Assembly (NCBI GenBank): GCA_964036665.1 | Contig: OZ038528.1 | Location: 13,584,501 to 13,648,500, forward strand | Reading direction: 5' to 3' | DNA length: 64,000 bases | From: Gordius sp. MW1 | Lineage: Eukaryota; Nematomorpha; Gordioida; Gordea; Gordiidae | Part shown: piece after piece, positions 11,726 to 25,983 of the stretch | Position numbering within the stretch: the first letter of the stretch is position 1 | Layout: the number at the start of each line of letters is the position of its first letter | Translations under genes and position numbers: made by a program | The notes under the pieces: generated by a model | Seen by the model: the letters and a program-made list of their open reading frames with translations, nothing else | Told to the model about the DNA's origin: nothing | The model's database searches: none

Positions 11726-14700
11726 ATTTTTGTTCTTGTATCTTTTCATTAATTCCATTATATATTTAATACTATCTATAATAAAGCATGTCAAATATAA
11801 AAAAACCACAAGCCTTATGCCACATAAATTTAATATCGCTTCTCTTGTAAAAATACTAAGTTGTAAAATATTTGCCCATTACTTAATTGGACATTGGCTA
11901 AATTTGGACGAGTAAAGGTATAGTTGGATATGTTCAAGGTTAATTATATATGAGCTGTTTGTTAAGTAACTAGTTCCTTTTCTTCAGAAATTAAATGTAA
12001 TCAGTTACTTTTACTTCAGAGGAATTGTATTTATAATTAGTTGTTATACATTAATTCAGTTACTATTTAACTAAAGTTACAATTACTTTTTATAAAATTT
12101 AAAAATCATTAATTAAATCAAAAAATATAGTTTGTTACACGCCTAGTTTGTGTTCTTCGCAATATTATTTCGAATAGATAATTTATTTTATTAGAAAATT
12201 ACAAGTATCACAATTTGTTTTTTCGTAATATAAATTTACTTTAAACTAAAGAATTAATTTTTAAATTTTTGCTAAATTTTCATCTAAATTTTGAACATTA
12301 AGCCATTTGATATTACTTATAAAAGATAATATTGATGAAGGTTATTGAATTAACTTTTGTTATTTTAATTTGATATGGAAATCCAAACAAAATACTTTGG
12401 CTATTCTTTGATAACTACTTATCTTTATACAAAAAAGAAACCTAGAAGATGATATCCCATATGACTACATATCAGCTTCTAAAATATCATAGCAAATTTA
12501 TAGAAGCATATATAAGTAACTTTCTGAACTATGTAGATTAAAGTTTAGAGAATACATCCCCATAAATATAGTAAAATTAAAGATGATAAACTGAAAGGGA
12601 GGCAGCAAACAAAATTTACTTTGTCAACCAGTTCTACCTGTAGTAAAGTTAGAGTCGATAATGCCTTATTAACCTTCATTTTAAATGCAAATAGGCCATT
12701 TTCACTGTTTGAAGACAAATTTTTTCTTTTGAAACGAAATGAACGTGGATCCGTCTTGAAAAGAATAAGAGAATAAAAGATGACATCTTAAATTAGGATA
12801 AATGACAGGATATAGTTGAATCCACTAGGTTAGATTTTTTAAAACTTTCACAGTCGAAAAGGATCCAAGAGTGCCTTTACACTTTTATTAATTCTAATAA
12901 TAATGATGAATTTTTTAAAAAATATAGGATAATTTTCCTAAATTGAAAAAACTTTTAATTAAATTCAGTGTACCCCTATCATTCAGCGCCCCCGTCAAGC
13001 GCCTATTCAAACTTGGTAAACTAATATATTTAGTGAAAAGTGGACAAGCTTATTAGACGACAATATAGAATATAACGTTTTATGAAATCGAATCATTATA
13101 TATTACCATGTGATTTTTATTGTAATAAATCAATTATATTTAAAAATTTTTTTTTTAATTCCCGAGAGTAACCTTTAATGTGACTAATTTTATCAGGTAA
13201 CTTACCTAGTTACTGTGGAAAAGTAACTTTAACAGATCTATCTATATATATATCCCATATTAACACCTATATATATTTTACTTAGAGTGAACTTTTAATT
13301 GAATAATGCAGCTCTGAGGCATATCGGTATTGAAAACACATTATCTGGTTGTGGTGGGAGTCTTAGTCTTTTCATATTGGCTTGAATCTGGGTCTCGTTA
13401 GGTATCGACGTAAATGCTTGATTTATAAAAGAATTATATTGTTAAAATCAAGAATGCAAAATATGAAATATTCAATAAATAAAAAATTCTTGAATAAGCA
13501 TTTTAGGGCGAGTAAAATTAGCATACCTCTGATATATGTGAAATAAAAAACATTTTGTTCGAGAAATTTATAAAAGATCAATTTTTAAATTGACAGAATT
13601 CTTGTATTATTTTTACTATTTAATATATATGGAAGCGTCTCCAATATATTATATTCAAGTTTTAAATAACGACATACTCGTTGGGATGGGGTCAATTGGG
13701 ACCAGAGAGATGGCAATTTACTTAGTACAGTATAACTACTTAAATTTCTTTTCCTTTATGTTAAAAATTTTTCTAAATTAAACCAAAAATTTAATTGGAG
13801 AAAAGTTATTTTAAAAATATAATGCGCATAAAGAGTACTGATATGGTGTATAAAAACACACGCGCACGCTACATTTCTTAAAACTGTACTAGTTGAAAGT
13901 ATTTAGGGTTAGCGATAGAATATATTCGCCTAAATTTTAAAATACATTTCAAAATTTTCTTTAAATTTATGATGTAAGGGTGGTTCAACTAATCTCAAAT
14001 TATAACCTCGTAATAAGAATTAGCAAGAATTTCTCATTACTCTGATGTAAAGTAGTAACAAAACCCCTGGTTTCGGTTTTTTATGTTTTGACCTCCCCCT
14101 TTGAATGCCAAGAGAGAAAGAGGTCAGAAAGCGATAATCACGCCATTATTATTTGTGTAAAGAAGCATAAACTAACTATATTTGTTTCCCAAAACTCTTT
14201 ATGCAAAATGATACTTTTAATTTGCTTCTTTACATTTACTTTGTATGGGCAGAACATCTTATTAGAGTTTAGAGTTAAACAAACGAGCAATATCAACTGT
14301 AAAACAATAAACCTTATTTTTCATAATTTATTAATAGCTTTTAGGTTTAGAGATTGTCAATTAAATTTGAGGTTTAGCTTGTTTTTGGTGACGCATTGAA
14401 ATTTTTAGCTCGTATTTATAATAATATCATGACTTTCATAAACGATCTATGTGAGTAATTATAACACAATAGTTTGGATATTAAATGTGGAAAGATGAGG
14501 TAACTTTTTAGCTCTAGATTATTACAAATGTTTGTTAAAGTATACCTATGAAATTCTTATATTTCAACAATATGACATTTGGACATTCCTTCCGCACTCT
14601 TGTTTTAAAAGCAACTGAAAATGAGATAGGCTTCTTTTAGATAATGTCTCAAACGTGACAATATAAGTTTAGAAATAATCATGACCACATCTGATGGGCT

Positions 14701-15344
14701 TGTGAGCCGATGAATTTTAATGAAAAAATTTATGTGATATAACACGATCCAATGATTTGGCTGTGGGGTTTAGTAACTATTATATGATAAAGGCAAAATA
14801 TGCTTTAAAAATTAGTCGATTATATAAAGTTGATCTTCCAAAATGACATTGATTGGTATTAATCATTAAGAGGGCAAATAAGCTTAGGAGTGCCCGAATC
14901 TTCTTTGTTATGTCTTCAAAACAGTCCTTTAGCCAAATAAGTGATAAGAAGCGACTTCTTTAATATAATTCAGACCATTTTATTTCCATCTTTAAATATT
15001 ACCTATGATGTTACCATTCTATTACAAATATTTAATTTTCCCAAAATTTATGATCCTTGAACAAAACCTTTTACAAATACGATAGTTTTTTTCTTGAAGA
15101 TGGTATGTAAAATGAAAAATACGGTACGAAATGCCCTTAATATAAAATGAATACCCTAAGGATTAGTCTTTAATCCAGTATGTATAAAACATACGGAAAC
15201 CCCAATTTTTCTTGTTTTAAACTCGTATGGATCAAATAGTCTAATATCAACAAAGACTGTAATTTAATTTAGCATACAAACCTTGCCAAAAAATAGGGAA
15301 AGTGACTTATGGATTCAAAAGTATATTCTTTTTCTTATTTATCA
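11726..15344. other. AT-rich intergenic DNA, no gene seen
   Basis: Open frames here (for example 13590-13781 and 14088-14399) are short, low in complexity and show no family residues or paired splice sites. No transposon ends were recognised. Confidence 0.45.
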
Positions 15345-15645
15345 AGTATTTGTTCCCACAGTCGTGGGGTCTGTTTTGATGAGTTTCTTCCATCTTGATC
15401 GTGTAAGTGACATGTCATCATTTACCTTCTTAGTTTGATAACTTTGTCGACTTGCCTTTTTTACGTAACACGAGGTCGTCCTCTTCCTACCTCCATGTCC
15501 AGTATGTTTCGATTTACATCATTCGTCTCCCTTCCTTGTATATGCCTATACCACCTTCGCCGATTTTCGTTAATCATGGCCGCCATAGGTTGAATACCCA
15601 TTTTTGTCATGATAAAGGCATTCTTTACATGGTCGAGATTAAAAA
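15345..15645 (-). mobile_element. RTE-like LINE 3' fragment
   Basis: Third copy of the same 3' segment seen at 6390-6770 and 37843-38140. Shared plus-strand words include CGTGGGGTCTGTTTTGAT, CATCTTGATCG, CGATTTTCGTTAATCATGG and CATAGGTTGAATACCCATTT. It is 5' truncated just after ACATGGTCGAG. Confidence 0.7.
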
Positions 15646-16127
15646 TAACTTTTGTCTTTTAAACATTTTTAAAAAAATCCTTAGTCAAACAAGATTGCCA
15701 TTTGCCAAGAGTGTTAGTTTCAAGTAGGTTCTGGCATTTCAACCTTTCTACGCTTTGTCCAGTGCTTGTAATAAACACTTTCATACTAATAATCAAACAT
15801 ACAGCATTTTTCTTTATGTTTGAACATCTTGACTCCCCTCCCGCACACCAATAGGAGATAAAAGGGTGATCAATCAAAGCTTTTGAAAGAGAACGCCCCT
15901 TTTCTCACAGTTCTTTGCATGCAACTTGCTCTCTCCCTTACCATGTATATTTTTTTGACACTCTTGCATTTGACTTTTCCCTTTTTCCCTAGCTTTATTA
16001 GTTTTTGATATATACTTAAAATTAACTTATCTTTTCTATTTACATTGACAAATTGACCTAGACGTAAGATCGCCCTGCTTTTCCCTTAACACTGTGAATT
16101 AAGTGTATGCTGTGAATCTACTACTAC

Positions 16128-16230
16128 TAGAGACCTGTGTGCGGCCCGGCCCGCGGACCGGGCTTTTGCTGTAAAATAAAACAATGGACTGGGTCTGGAC
16201 GGCCGTAATGTATCCAAACTAAGGCCATCT
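16128..16230. mobile_element. Solo hAT terminal fragment (GGCCCGG family)
   Basis: TAGAGACCTG followed by CGGCCCGGCCCGCGGACCGG matches the terminal inverted repeat of the elements at 44259-45215 and 21955-23150. No matching opposite end is found before the nicastrin start at 16535, so this is a truncated copy. Confidence 0.55.
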
Positions 16231-16534
16231 AAAAGCCCCTTATGAGATTTTTTATTTGTGTTTTATAAAGTATAAACAAAGGTTTGTTTTTATAATGTTT
16301 TAATTTACAATTATTTGATGTATATTAAATTATTAATTTTCTAGTTCGTTGACGTTTTAACGCCAAAATAATGGCTGATTTTATTTTGACAACAAGTATT
16401 TCAAAAATTTGACGTATGGAAAAAAGCTAAAATTATATTCGTGTTCACCGCGAAAAACTCTCCCAAATCTGCAAATAGTTTGCCGATGGATATTTCATGT
16501 TAAGCGTGTAATATTTGCTATGTAACAAATTGTT

Positions 16535-19500
16535 ATGTTTTGGGTTGTGATTCTGCCTCTGTTATTCGGTTTGGCTAAAATTTATTTTTTTTAATATTTT
16601 TCCAGGCAGCTTATATGGGTATAAAAGGGGCGATAAAATATATGAGAATCTCCAAGGAATATCTGGATGCTTCAGAATTCTCAATGGAACTCATCAAATT
16701 GGATGTAGCTGTATGTTTAATATACATTTTATTATTTCTTGATTACTCATTGACAAAGTTTATTATTAAATAATGTTTACATTTATAAGCTAGTCTTGGT
16801 GGAGATTTTGGTGTACTGCACTATATTAAAGATTTGGAAGCAATTGATTGGCTTTTATCAAATGGAACCCACCATCCTTATATTGTATTGCTCAATTCAG
16901 AATTATTTGATCTGTGAGCAATAATAACCTGAATCTATAACTTTTTTTAGGCAAAATTTGATCAGAATAAAAAAATCTGGTAAGGTTGCAGGGGTGCTTG
17001 TGATAGCAACTTCTGATGGTATTCATTATAACAAGTTTTTAAGTGGATTTTCACCAGATCAAACATGCCCTAATGTGGAATCAGGTTTATATTTTCTATA
17101 TTAATTAATCTAGGCTTATATTTAATTTAAATAATTTATATAATGTTTTTTTTAAAACAGGTCTTTATAAAAATGACTCCATATATGGAAATTGCAATCT
17201 AAGATGGAATCTTGTTGGAAAAGGATTATATTTTCATGACTTTAGCAATTTTCCCATATTTTTGGTTAGGAATAATGAAACTGTGCACAAATTAATTAAT
17301 CAGGTATGATTTAATTTTAATAAAACTTTACACTAAATCTCAGCACATGTTTTTTGACAATATATTTTATATATATTTATAAAGTAATGTAGAGCTAAAC
17401 CATTAATTTTATAAGTCTGAAAACTTAATTTTTAAGCTTTACAAGATTAGTGCAATTTTTAACCACATTTTATGTCAAATGTTTTTTTAATTGGTATAAC
17501 TTCTTTTTTTTTTATAGTAATATTCTTTTGATCATAAATATCAATAATATACATTAATTATTTTGATCACTCAATTTTATTTTTGTGTTTTTCATATTAT
17601 TAATCATTATTCTGGGTTAAACTTGGCTTTATTATAGTCAAACTTGACTTGGATAATATTGAGAATGCTAACATCAATTTTGCAAAGAATATGTAGATGA
17701 GTTAGTATGTTTCTAAATAATATTTGCAGTAAATTTAGATGGGTAATAGCTATATAATGTAAACAATTTATAAAAACCAACTTTTTTACTATTATAATTA
17801 TGCCCAACGCATACCTAATTGTTATATAAAATGGCATCCATATTACCAAGTGTTACCTCAAATTTAACATCGACGGTCCTTCAGCACTTAATAGCGCTAA
17901 GAGCCCATTGTGCGCCGTGCAATTGACTTTCGAAATGTATGGTGTTAAAGATACAGCAACCTGTAGAAGAAGGAGCTTGATGGACAGCCTTTCGAATAGT
18001 AACTTTTTATGCCATATTACAAACTAGATTGATTACAAACTTGTATGAGTTTAGTTCCACTGCCTTGAACAGTTAATTTTGGCCCAAATAAAGACTAGAG
18101 TGCAATCTACACTTAAAACTTAAATAACTTATTTAAACTATAAATATAGCGGTTCTAATTATATGTTTTATAATATGCATTTTCTTAACAATTGTTAGGT
18201 TATTTTATAAATTTTGCTAGGTTACATGAGAGTATTTAATATATGATGAGGAGGCTAGATAATAGCTAAAATATTTCTATTTTTAAGTAAACTTGATAAC
18301 AATAAAAAAAAATTTAAAGTCTATATTTAAATATAAATTTTGTTAATAAAGCATTGTTTGTTTCTTAAATTTATAGCCAACCAAATTTTAATTTGTTAAG
18401 ACAAAAAGTTGGGAATAAATGAGGTAAATGAATTATTGTCGTGACAAAAATGTATTATTTGAAATACATTTTTTAATTACAAATTATCAAGTGCATTCTA
18501 TCATACTCTTAGTTGCCATTTCTATTTTGATCTTCTAAGACATTAGTATATAGGTATTTTGTTTTGCAGTTTTGTTCGTTATTATCCCTACAACTTAGTT
18601 TATTATAGTTTTTGACACTTCTCTTTCTAGCCGATTATTGTGATATCATGGGTGACCGAAATGTATGGTCATTACATATGCCCTCTAACAATTCCGTGCC
18701 CCTCAGTAATCGATCCGTTATCGTGCTATCTGCCAAGGTAATGTTTCCATCATCACATAAATGAAAGTGTTGTTTTGACAAACAATCTTTATAGTGAGAT
18801 TGATTATAACTTATTTGTTGTTCATGTAAGTATATATTTAGCTTAAGCATATAGATATGGGTTTTGCATTCTAAAATGATGTGTTGGTTAGATTGGTATG
18901 ACTACCGAAGATTTAGAATCTTTTGTGTATTTTTATCTTCAATTTTTTAATTTTCTAAATGGGCTTATGCACCCTGAAATACGAGTCCCAGATCCCTCTA
19001 CGCATTTTATGAATAGTAACCAACATTATTGCGCACAGCACTATCCATCCTAACAATTACTGTTTTTTCAATAAATATGGATCAAAACAAATTTACTTAT
19101 TGCAACAATTAAATATATAGGCAAATTAGTCGTTATGTTAACTTTTGGCCATACACGTATAGGCACTAAAAGTGTTTCTTTCTTTATCGCCTGCGTATGT
19201 TTTATAACCTTTTGACCACTTCAATGTTTATTACACGGCTCGACAATTAATCTTATATTATGCTTATCCCAATAATTTAAATACACTAAGTTGGAAATTT
19301 GTTCGGTGAAATAATGTTTACAAAAATGAATGTAAGTTGTTGTTGTTATTATTATGATGGTACATTTAGATGGATGCTTTAACGATGTTTGAAGGAATTA
19401 GCCCTGCTGTGGAATCTGCTATAACTGGGATGATTACGTTGTTGAGCGTGGCAAACACATTATCTAAGCTAAGGGAAAAGATGGCGCTCAACCCAGCAAA

Positions 19501-22500
19501 CAAGAACGTTATGTTCCTCTTTCTCAACGGGGTATTCAGCTAGGGTTTTGAAATTGAAAATTGTTATTTTCTATGGGTGATATACTATAATATAATTTGA
19601 GTCGTTTGGTCAAAATAAAGGCAGTGATATCAAAAAGGTTTTTGGTTGAAAGGTCAAGGCTTTAAACCTAGGCTAAATGCTATTTGAAATTCGAAAATAC
19701 AAAATTTCATATTCTTTGAGCCTTTTTTTATAAAAGTTTTTAGGACCGTTATTCATAAAGAGCCTTTTATAATTAAGGCTTTAGATTTTAACGATTCTAG
19801 AAACTCTATCGCGAACTCATGCGTAGCTGATATTGAATCACCAAAAAATAAATTAGCAAATAGTTATTTTTTTAATGGATAATGGCACATAAATATTGAT
19901 ATGCAATACAGGAGTCTTATGATTACATCGGCTCGTCCAGTTTGATATACGACATGAACGTGCTAGCACAATTCCCAGAACCCCTGGACAAAGATTTATT
20001 TGGGCAATTGGCAATGATGAACACGTCTCACATATCGCATTACGTTGAAATTGGTCAGGTTGGGTTACCGGACAATTACACTTTTTGGCTCCATTCGGAT
20101 CCTATCTCACGAAAACATTATGCTCCTGTACAATCTGAGGTAGTTCGAGCATTTTCCTTGCATTTTAGCTACGTGAAAAATGTAAAGCTTTGTTTTGACA
20201 GGAGACCTAGTTTAATGTTTGAACATACTTAAAATGTGTAACTAAATTTTCTCATTTTAAGTCTTAAAACTTTTTTACGCCTCAATGCTTGTTAAAAATT
20301 TATAACTATTAGAATAACTGAAAATATGCTTTATATTCCTATTATAACAATGGGTAAGCCTAGAGTCTCCAATTTTGTTATAAAATAAAATCAATTTTTT
20401 TGTTTAAGGTTTTAAAATTTCCGAGAAGGCAAGTTTTAATTTTATCTTAATTATCCATTTGAATTAAATATTTTGGTGTATTTTTATTCTAAGGTGTGAT
20501 GCAACTTGATTGACAAGGGCTAAAAAGTCTCATGATTAAAGTTCCTTTTTTTATTATAATAATATATACTTCTTTATTGTTTGTCATTGAAATTATTAAT
20601 AATATAAATAAACTCTAATTTTTGGACCGGTTTTTTTGTCCTCAAAGTTATGTTCTAAATTACATAGAAAGCAGTATCTATTAATTATTATCCACCTAAC
20701 TATCTTTTCGTCTATTTTATATGAAAAATATCAATGGTCTTTAGAAATTAAAAGAAACCTTTTATTGCCATTCGTTCGTTTGAAAAGTTATTAGGAACAA
20801 CAATTTGAATGAGCTTTTATGACTTTTTAACCTTCTCGTCAATTTTTATTTATATTTGACCTGTTTTAGCTTCAGGCTTTAGATTACATTAAGATTAACA
20901 AAATATGTTATTTAACGTGCCCTTAAAAATGCTCTTTAATTATTGCGTTTAATAGATAAGTTAATTGACATTTGCAAAGAAGTTCTGCGTTGATACCTTA
21001 AATTTAAAAAATATATTAGATATGTTATTAATGGGCAGAGAATAGGCAACAACGTGATTTGTTTTATATATTGTTACCTGATTGCATATTGCCTTTTTAA
21101 ATTTGCACTCAGTCCCATAAATAATGTTCATATTGCGTATTAAATAAACTTTTTCAAAAATATATAGATAATAGAAAATACTGTTAAAAATGAAAAGATC
21201 CGGATGGCATCTAGTATTAATCCGGCTATTTGGTTTGACATCTGCGAGTACTTTCAATTGAATTCTAGTAGAATACTGCTTTACTTTTTAATTCGAATTT
21301 TTTAGACTATAGTGACTTTGCTTTAATTGTCAAAGATCTGTATTTAACTATCGACGTGTTAAGCATATATATATATTAGAGCCTCTATTAAAGCTGATTT
21401 TATTTCTACACATTTCTATACAAAAATGTCCAATACATTTTTAATATCTTGCTTAATTTTTAATGATAACATTATGTTTGAAAATTATATTAGTTAGATG
21501 TTAATTCCATATAATATTTATCCAAATCACTTGTTGTTGATTTTAAAATCGCTTTGTGATTAATTTTTTTATTTTCGATAAAACTTTATTCGATCATCGT
21601 CCTCAATACTATCCATAGCCATGTTATTTTTTTATTGACATTTTTAAGGTTCAAAAATTGATCGATCAGTTTCAAAATCAAAACAACATATCGCTCTCGA
21701 TTAAATTTGCTGGAGTTGACAAAGAACAGCCCTTGCCACCGGCCTCGTTGCAATCCTTTTTGAAGGCAGACAACGCCATACCTGGAATTTTCATTGGGGA
21801 TCATTCTAAGGAATATCATAACAAGTTTATCAATTGCATAATTTTATTTAATTTATGTTGTATAAACTAATCATCAATGTACAATAGGCGTTAACCATGT
21901 TTTTGGTTTTTAAATTAATTATCTCAATTATGGGAATAAGTTGTTCTGTCACACTGGAGGTCTGCATGGGCCGGGCCGGGCCTAAAATATAGCGATAAAA
22001 AGTGCGGGCCGGGCTTGGGGTTTGAAAAGTGAAAAAATTTGAATTTATTTAACTTTGTACTATAATTATAAGAAATCTGGTGTAACTTAAAAATCATTAT
22101 GTTAAAAGTTTGCATGTAATGTATGATGAAATAAACAGTTTTTTATTTGGCAAAGATTTAATGGAAAAATTTGAAGGCATTTCCAAAAATCATCCCATGC
22201 TATTAATGAATATGCTTTTACCTTATAAAAAGGCATGCATCTAGTTAAAAGCGAATAAGACACCAACACTATAAAGTATTGCCCTTTTATACATCATTAA
22301 AAAGCATCCCAAGTTTGTTTCCATCTTCAAAGTGTAATGATAATCCTGTTGACTTAAAGATCTATAAATTGAAATCAAGGGCCCAAACTATGCTAATTTG
22401 AAAGTATAATGTCGTTGCTTAGCAAAAATATCAACCTTTCTTGTTTCTTAGCTTCGCACGTTAAAAATGCTACCCGAAGATGAAAGAAGCTTCGTAAAAA

Positions 22501-25500
22501 CTACGGTAATAGAATTTTTAAAGAAATCCATGCAAGAAGATCCTGGCTCTTCTTGTATAAGTCGTCCAACTATGAGCAACCAGCTCAGGTGTGCAACATC
22601 TATTGGTGAGGCTGATAGGGGTATTTCCATTTGGGAGGATGATGAAACGGAAAAGATTGAAGATTTCAACGAAGTTGATACTGATCTTAAATTAAATCTA
22701 AAACCTGAAGATGCTCAACTAAATGTAAATGAATGGTGAAAAGAACACCAACTTATGCTACCAAACTTAAAAATTAGCTATTCAGTTTTTGTCAATTCCA
22801 GCCAACTGTACAAGTGAACCCACATTCAGTAAGGCAAGTCGCATTACAGAATAGAGAAGAGCGAAATTATTGTCTGATAGAATAGATAGTTTTTTATTTT
22901 TAATAACAATATTAAATTATAATTTTTTATTAAAACCGATTTTATATGCCATAGCTAAATTATTTTTAAACAATGAAAAATGGTTTTTATACAAAAAAAT
23001 AATTTTGAAATAACGTAGACTTGTTTTTACACGTGCGGGCCTGATGCGGCGCAATTTTACGTTTTTTTGCGGGCCGGGTGCTGGCCAAAAAATATTTGTG
23101 CGGGTATGGGCCGGGCCTGAACCTAAAATTTCGGCCCACGCAGACCTCTAGTCACAACAATACACTTTTTTCTATTTTGCATCGTGTTTATATTTACTAG
23201 CTTGCTAACTATAAAGGTTAAGCCTATAGCTTTTTTAATTTAGGCGAATTAACTCAAGTTTTGCAAACTATATTAATTTGGTGTAACCACGTTTAAAACC
23301 TGGACAAAAATTTTGCTCTTTATATCTTATTGTATAAATTTGACAGATTTTTCCACAGCCATTTAGACGACATGCACAACCTTAATAATCATTATGAGCA
23401 CCAAAAGTCTTCCAACGCATCCCTACCTCGTGTTATACAAGCCTTAGCTACTAGCATATCGAGGGTGGTTTACACACTAGCTACCAACACCCCTAAAGAC
23501 GCCGAAAAGATTGAAGCAGATTATGACACGGTAATTGAGTCGTTGAATATCATTACCAACTCGCACCCGATCTATAATGTTGTTTTCATATATTTACAAT
23601 AAAGTGCGTAAATTTTATTAAGATTTGAAATTTTTGTTTATCTTTGATAACTGATATTATTATTCGCATTTTAATAATGTTTTTTTTGTATGTTTGATAT
23701 TGAACATGCTTAAATTATATTTATGTGTTGTTTATTTTACAGATAAATCAATTGTTGGAATGCTATACAAATAATCCTTCATGCTCATTTTGGAAGGCAT
23801 TATCCGATCAAGTTATAATTGGTATGGTTTTTCTTATGAAGAAAGATAATTTAATGCATATTTAGAGCCCTAAAAATTAAATTTTCTTCGGCCCGAGCCC
23901 GACGTTTCATTTTTTAATTTGCCTTACCCGAGCCCAAAATGTTTTTTTATTTTATGCCCGACCCAACCCCGGCTAAATTTTTTTATAAAAGCTTAAGGCC
24001 AATTTTATAATTAAAATTTATTTTAACAAAAGAATTTTTTAATCTTAATTGAAAACAAGGATAAGTTAAAAAAAAAATAATCCAGTTTCTCTAGCTAAAA
24101 TTTCTTGCACTAATTTATTTTAACTATTAATTTACCTTTTTAAGAATGAATTTTATTTAACTGTATAAAATAAACAAATTTTTTGAAATATTGTTTTATT
24201 TTTGAAGTTCTAATAGCTACTATGGATATATATAAATACTTGAATAAAGTTATATCAATTTTGATATTTAAAATATAGACAGGGTGGAGGTTGAAAGCAA
24301 TAATATGTACGCTGTTCGAAGATTATTTTATATCAAGTTGGATTTATTTAAATCATTTTTTAAAAAAGATATGTTGGCTGGGGTTTTATTCGGGCTTTGG
24401 GCGGGGCTGCCCCATCAGGCTCGATCCGCCCCGATTATTTTATCAAATTTTGCCCCATATCAGGTCGGACTTCGGGCGGTCCGTGCAGGGCTTTACGCAT
24501 TTATTGTAAAAATGATGACGTAATGTTCAGTGGGGTTATTTAAATTATAGTTTAAATATTTATATGTAATAGCCATAATACGCGGTTGTTTAAAAATTTC
24601 AAATTTAAACCTTTATAATTACAATTAATAAATTATGTGAGGCATAATAAATCAGTTTAAAAAAAGAATTGTATATTGATATCCATTGAGAAAAAAGGCT
24701 GCTTTACTTAAATCTGCCGTTTATGAGTAGATGTTGTGCAAAAATTGCGCTCAAAATCCTTCAGCACTCCTTAAATTTTATAGACAAACGATGTATGTAC
24801 AAAACTAAAATTATTCTTGATTTGCTATAAGGAACATTTTATCTTCTCGAAATGATCACACAATATACAATACGACTTTGCATATATTAGCCCCCGACCA
24901 GACTCCCTTTCCCCACTATGTCAGCGTAAAAAGTTTCACGGAACCTTACACCGCCTTGACCCAATTGAGCTTGGCCTATTTAACCCGCACCGACCATATG
25001 GCAGCAATCAATGCGAAGACCAAAGAAGAATGTCACGGCCTAAATAAAAATCAATCGGTAATGGCCCCTCTGTGTTTACTTTGCTGAGAAAGATTAACAC
25101 CAACCATGAACCAACGCTATTTTGCCCTTGTTTTTTCCATCGATTTGATAAAATGAATAGTCAATCAACCTCGTTATGATATGTACATTTAAGAATTATT
25201 AAAGGCATTATTTTTAAATTTTGTGCCCTATTATGGCAATTATTTTTGGCTTAAATTTGATTATATAAACTTTCACTTTCAATAATATTAAGCTTCATAT
25301 TATAAAATAACATTCATTTTTAGATTTACAACTATTACTGGGCCCGTGGTTTTGAAACAGAGCACAAGAACGCCACTCCATTTTGTTACGCCAGCATTAC
25401 GCATTGGTCCCCAGCCGTATCGCCCGCTTTTAGAATAGACAACTACGACTTAACCTTAAACAACGGTTCATACTCAACATGGACCGAAAGTGTTTGGTCT

Positions 25501-25728
25501 TCCCAACCAAAATTGCGCATGTTTTTATTGCCCGATACATCTCACGATATTACCATGTTGGCCATAGGATTGTTTATGACATTCCTGACGTTAGGTGTTA
25601 TCCTATTCGGAAAACATTATTACACAACGCTTTTCAATCTCAATAACGCGGAAAATGAATTGCCTAACGGTTCGACCGAACCCTCATTTTTTGCCGTCAA
25701 AGCTACAACTTCTACTCAACCTTCGTGA
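16535..25728 (+). CDS. NCSTN: Nicastrin, gamma-secretase subunit (14 exons)
   Basis: Nicastrin is the type I membrane glycoprotein that gates substrate entry into gamma-secretase. Coding exons that join in phase: 16535-16568, 16606-16710, 16790-16913, 16951-17084, 17161-17303, 17851-17998, 18631-18737, 19370-19531, 19912-20139, 21649-21824, 23347-23530, 23743-23821, 24891-25057, 25324-25728; 731 residues against about 709 in human. Exon 1 gives a hydrophobic start, MFWVVILPLLFG, a plausible signal peptide. Next come LNGTHQIGCSSS (human LNATHQIGCQSS), PLCAVQL with TCRRRS, and FLNGESYDYIGSS at about 317-329. That last motif keeps the Glu (E320) and the DYIGS motif linked to substrate recognition. 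PLPPASLQSFL, GDHSKEYHNK and YSTWTES follow. One transmembrane segment lies at about 672-693, then a 38-residue tail. Several NxS/T sites suit a glycosylated ectodomain. Weakest part: exon 1, chosen by signal peptide, phase and a 37-nt intron. Confidence 0.93.
21955..23150 (+). mobile_element. hAT element with transposase remnant, in nicastrin intron
   Basis: Inverted ends TGGAGGTCTGCATGGGCCG and the complement of CGGCCCACGCAGACCTCTA bound 1,196 bp. The flanks GTCACAC and GTCACAAC look like an 8-bp target duplication with one base lost. Inside, a frame from about 22452 to 22739 leads into VNEWWKEHQ-like residues. After frameshifts, TFSKASRITE and a LLSDRIDSF-like end follow, the order seen in the hAT C-terminal dimerisation domain (WW...ERxFSxAG...R..L). 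Only the C-terminal part of a transposase is present, and it is broken, so the copy is dead. It occupies most of the intron between exons 10 and 11. Confidence 0.75.
23863..24495. mobile_element. Non-autonomous hAT-like element in nicastrin intron
   Basis: Starts TAGAGCCCTA with CTTCGGCCCGAGCCCGACG just inside, and ends with CTTCGGGCGGTCCGTGCAGG then GCTTTA. The ends are imperfect inverted repeats and the interior is AT-rich. A sister copy lies at 33207-33820 and a left-end fragment at about 61208-61320. The target duplication is worn (TGCATATT against CGCATTTA). It sits in the intron between exons 12 and 13; the short frames inside are not coding. Confidence 0.6.
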
Positions 25729-25803
25729 TATATGTTTACTATAATTTTGTAGCGTTATTACTGACGTTAGCATTTACCAAACAATTGTAAACCAAATTAG
25801 ATC

Positions 25804-25881
25804 TTTATTACCCCGTCGTTATATTACATAAAGTATCTATACTATATATAGCTAATACATATTAGTCGAATCTATAATAAA
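25804..25881. terminator. Overlapping poly(A) signals of the convergent gene pair
   Basis: AATAAA at 25876-25881 lies 148 nt past the nicastrin stop. TTTATT at 25804-25809, which is AATAAA on the minus strand, lies 175 nt past the stop of the opposing CCR4-like gene. If both are used the two 3' UTRs overlap by roughly 70 bp or more. Confidence 0.5.
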
Positions 25882-25983
25882 GCCTCTAGGAAGTACATCT
25901 TCCGATCTTATTTCAGTATCCAATCTTGCATGCTAGCATCGGGTATTGAAATCGTAATCGAGGAAGGTGTAGAGTGAGTGTGA

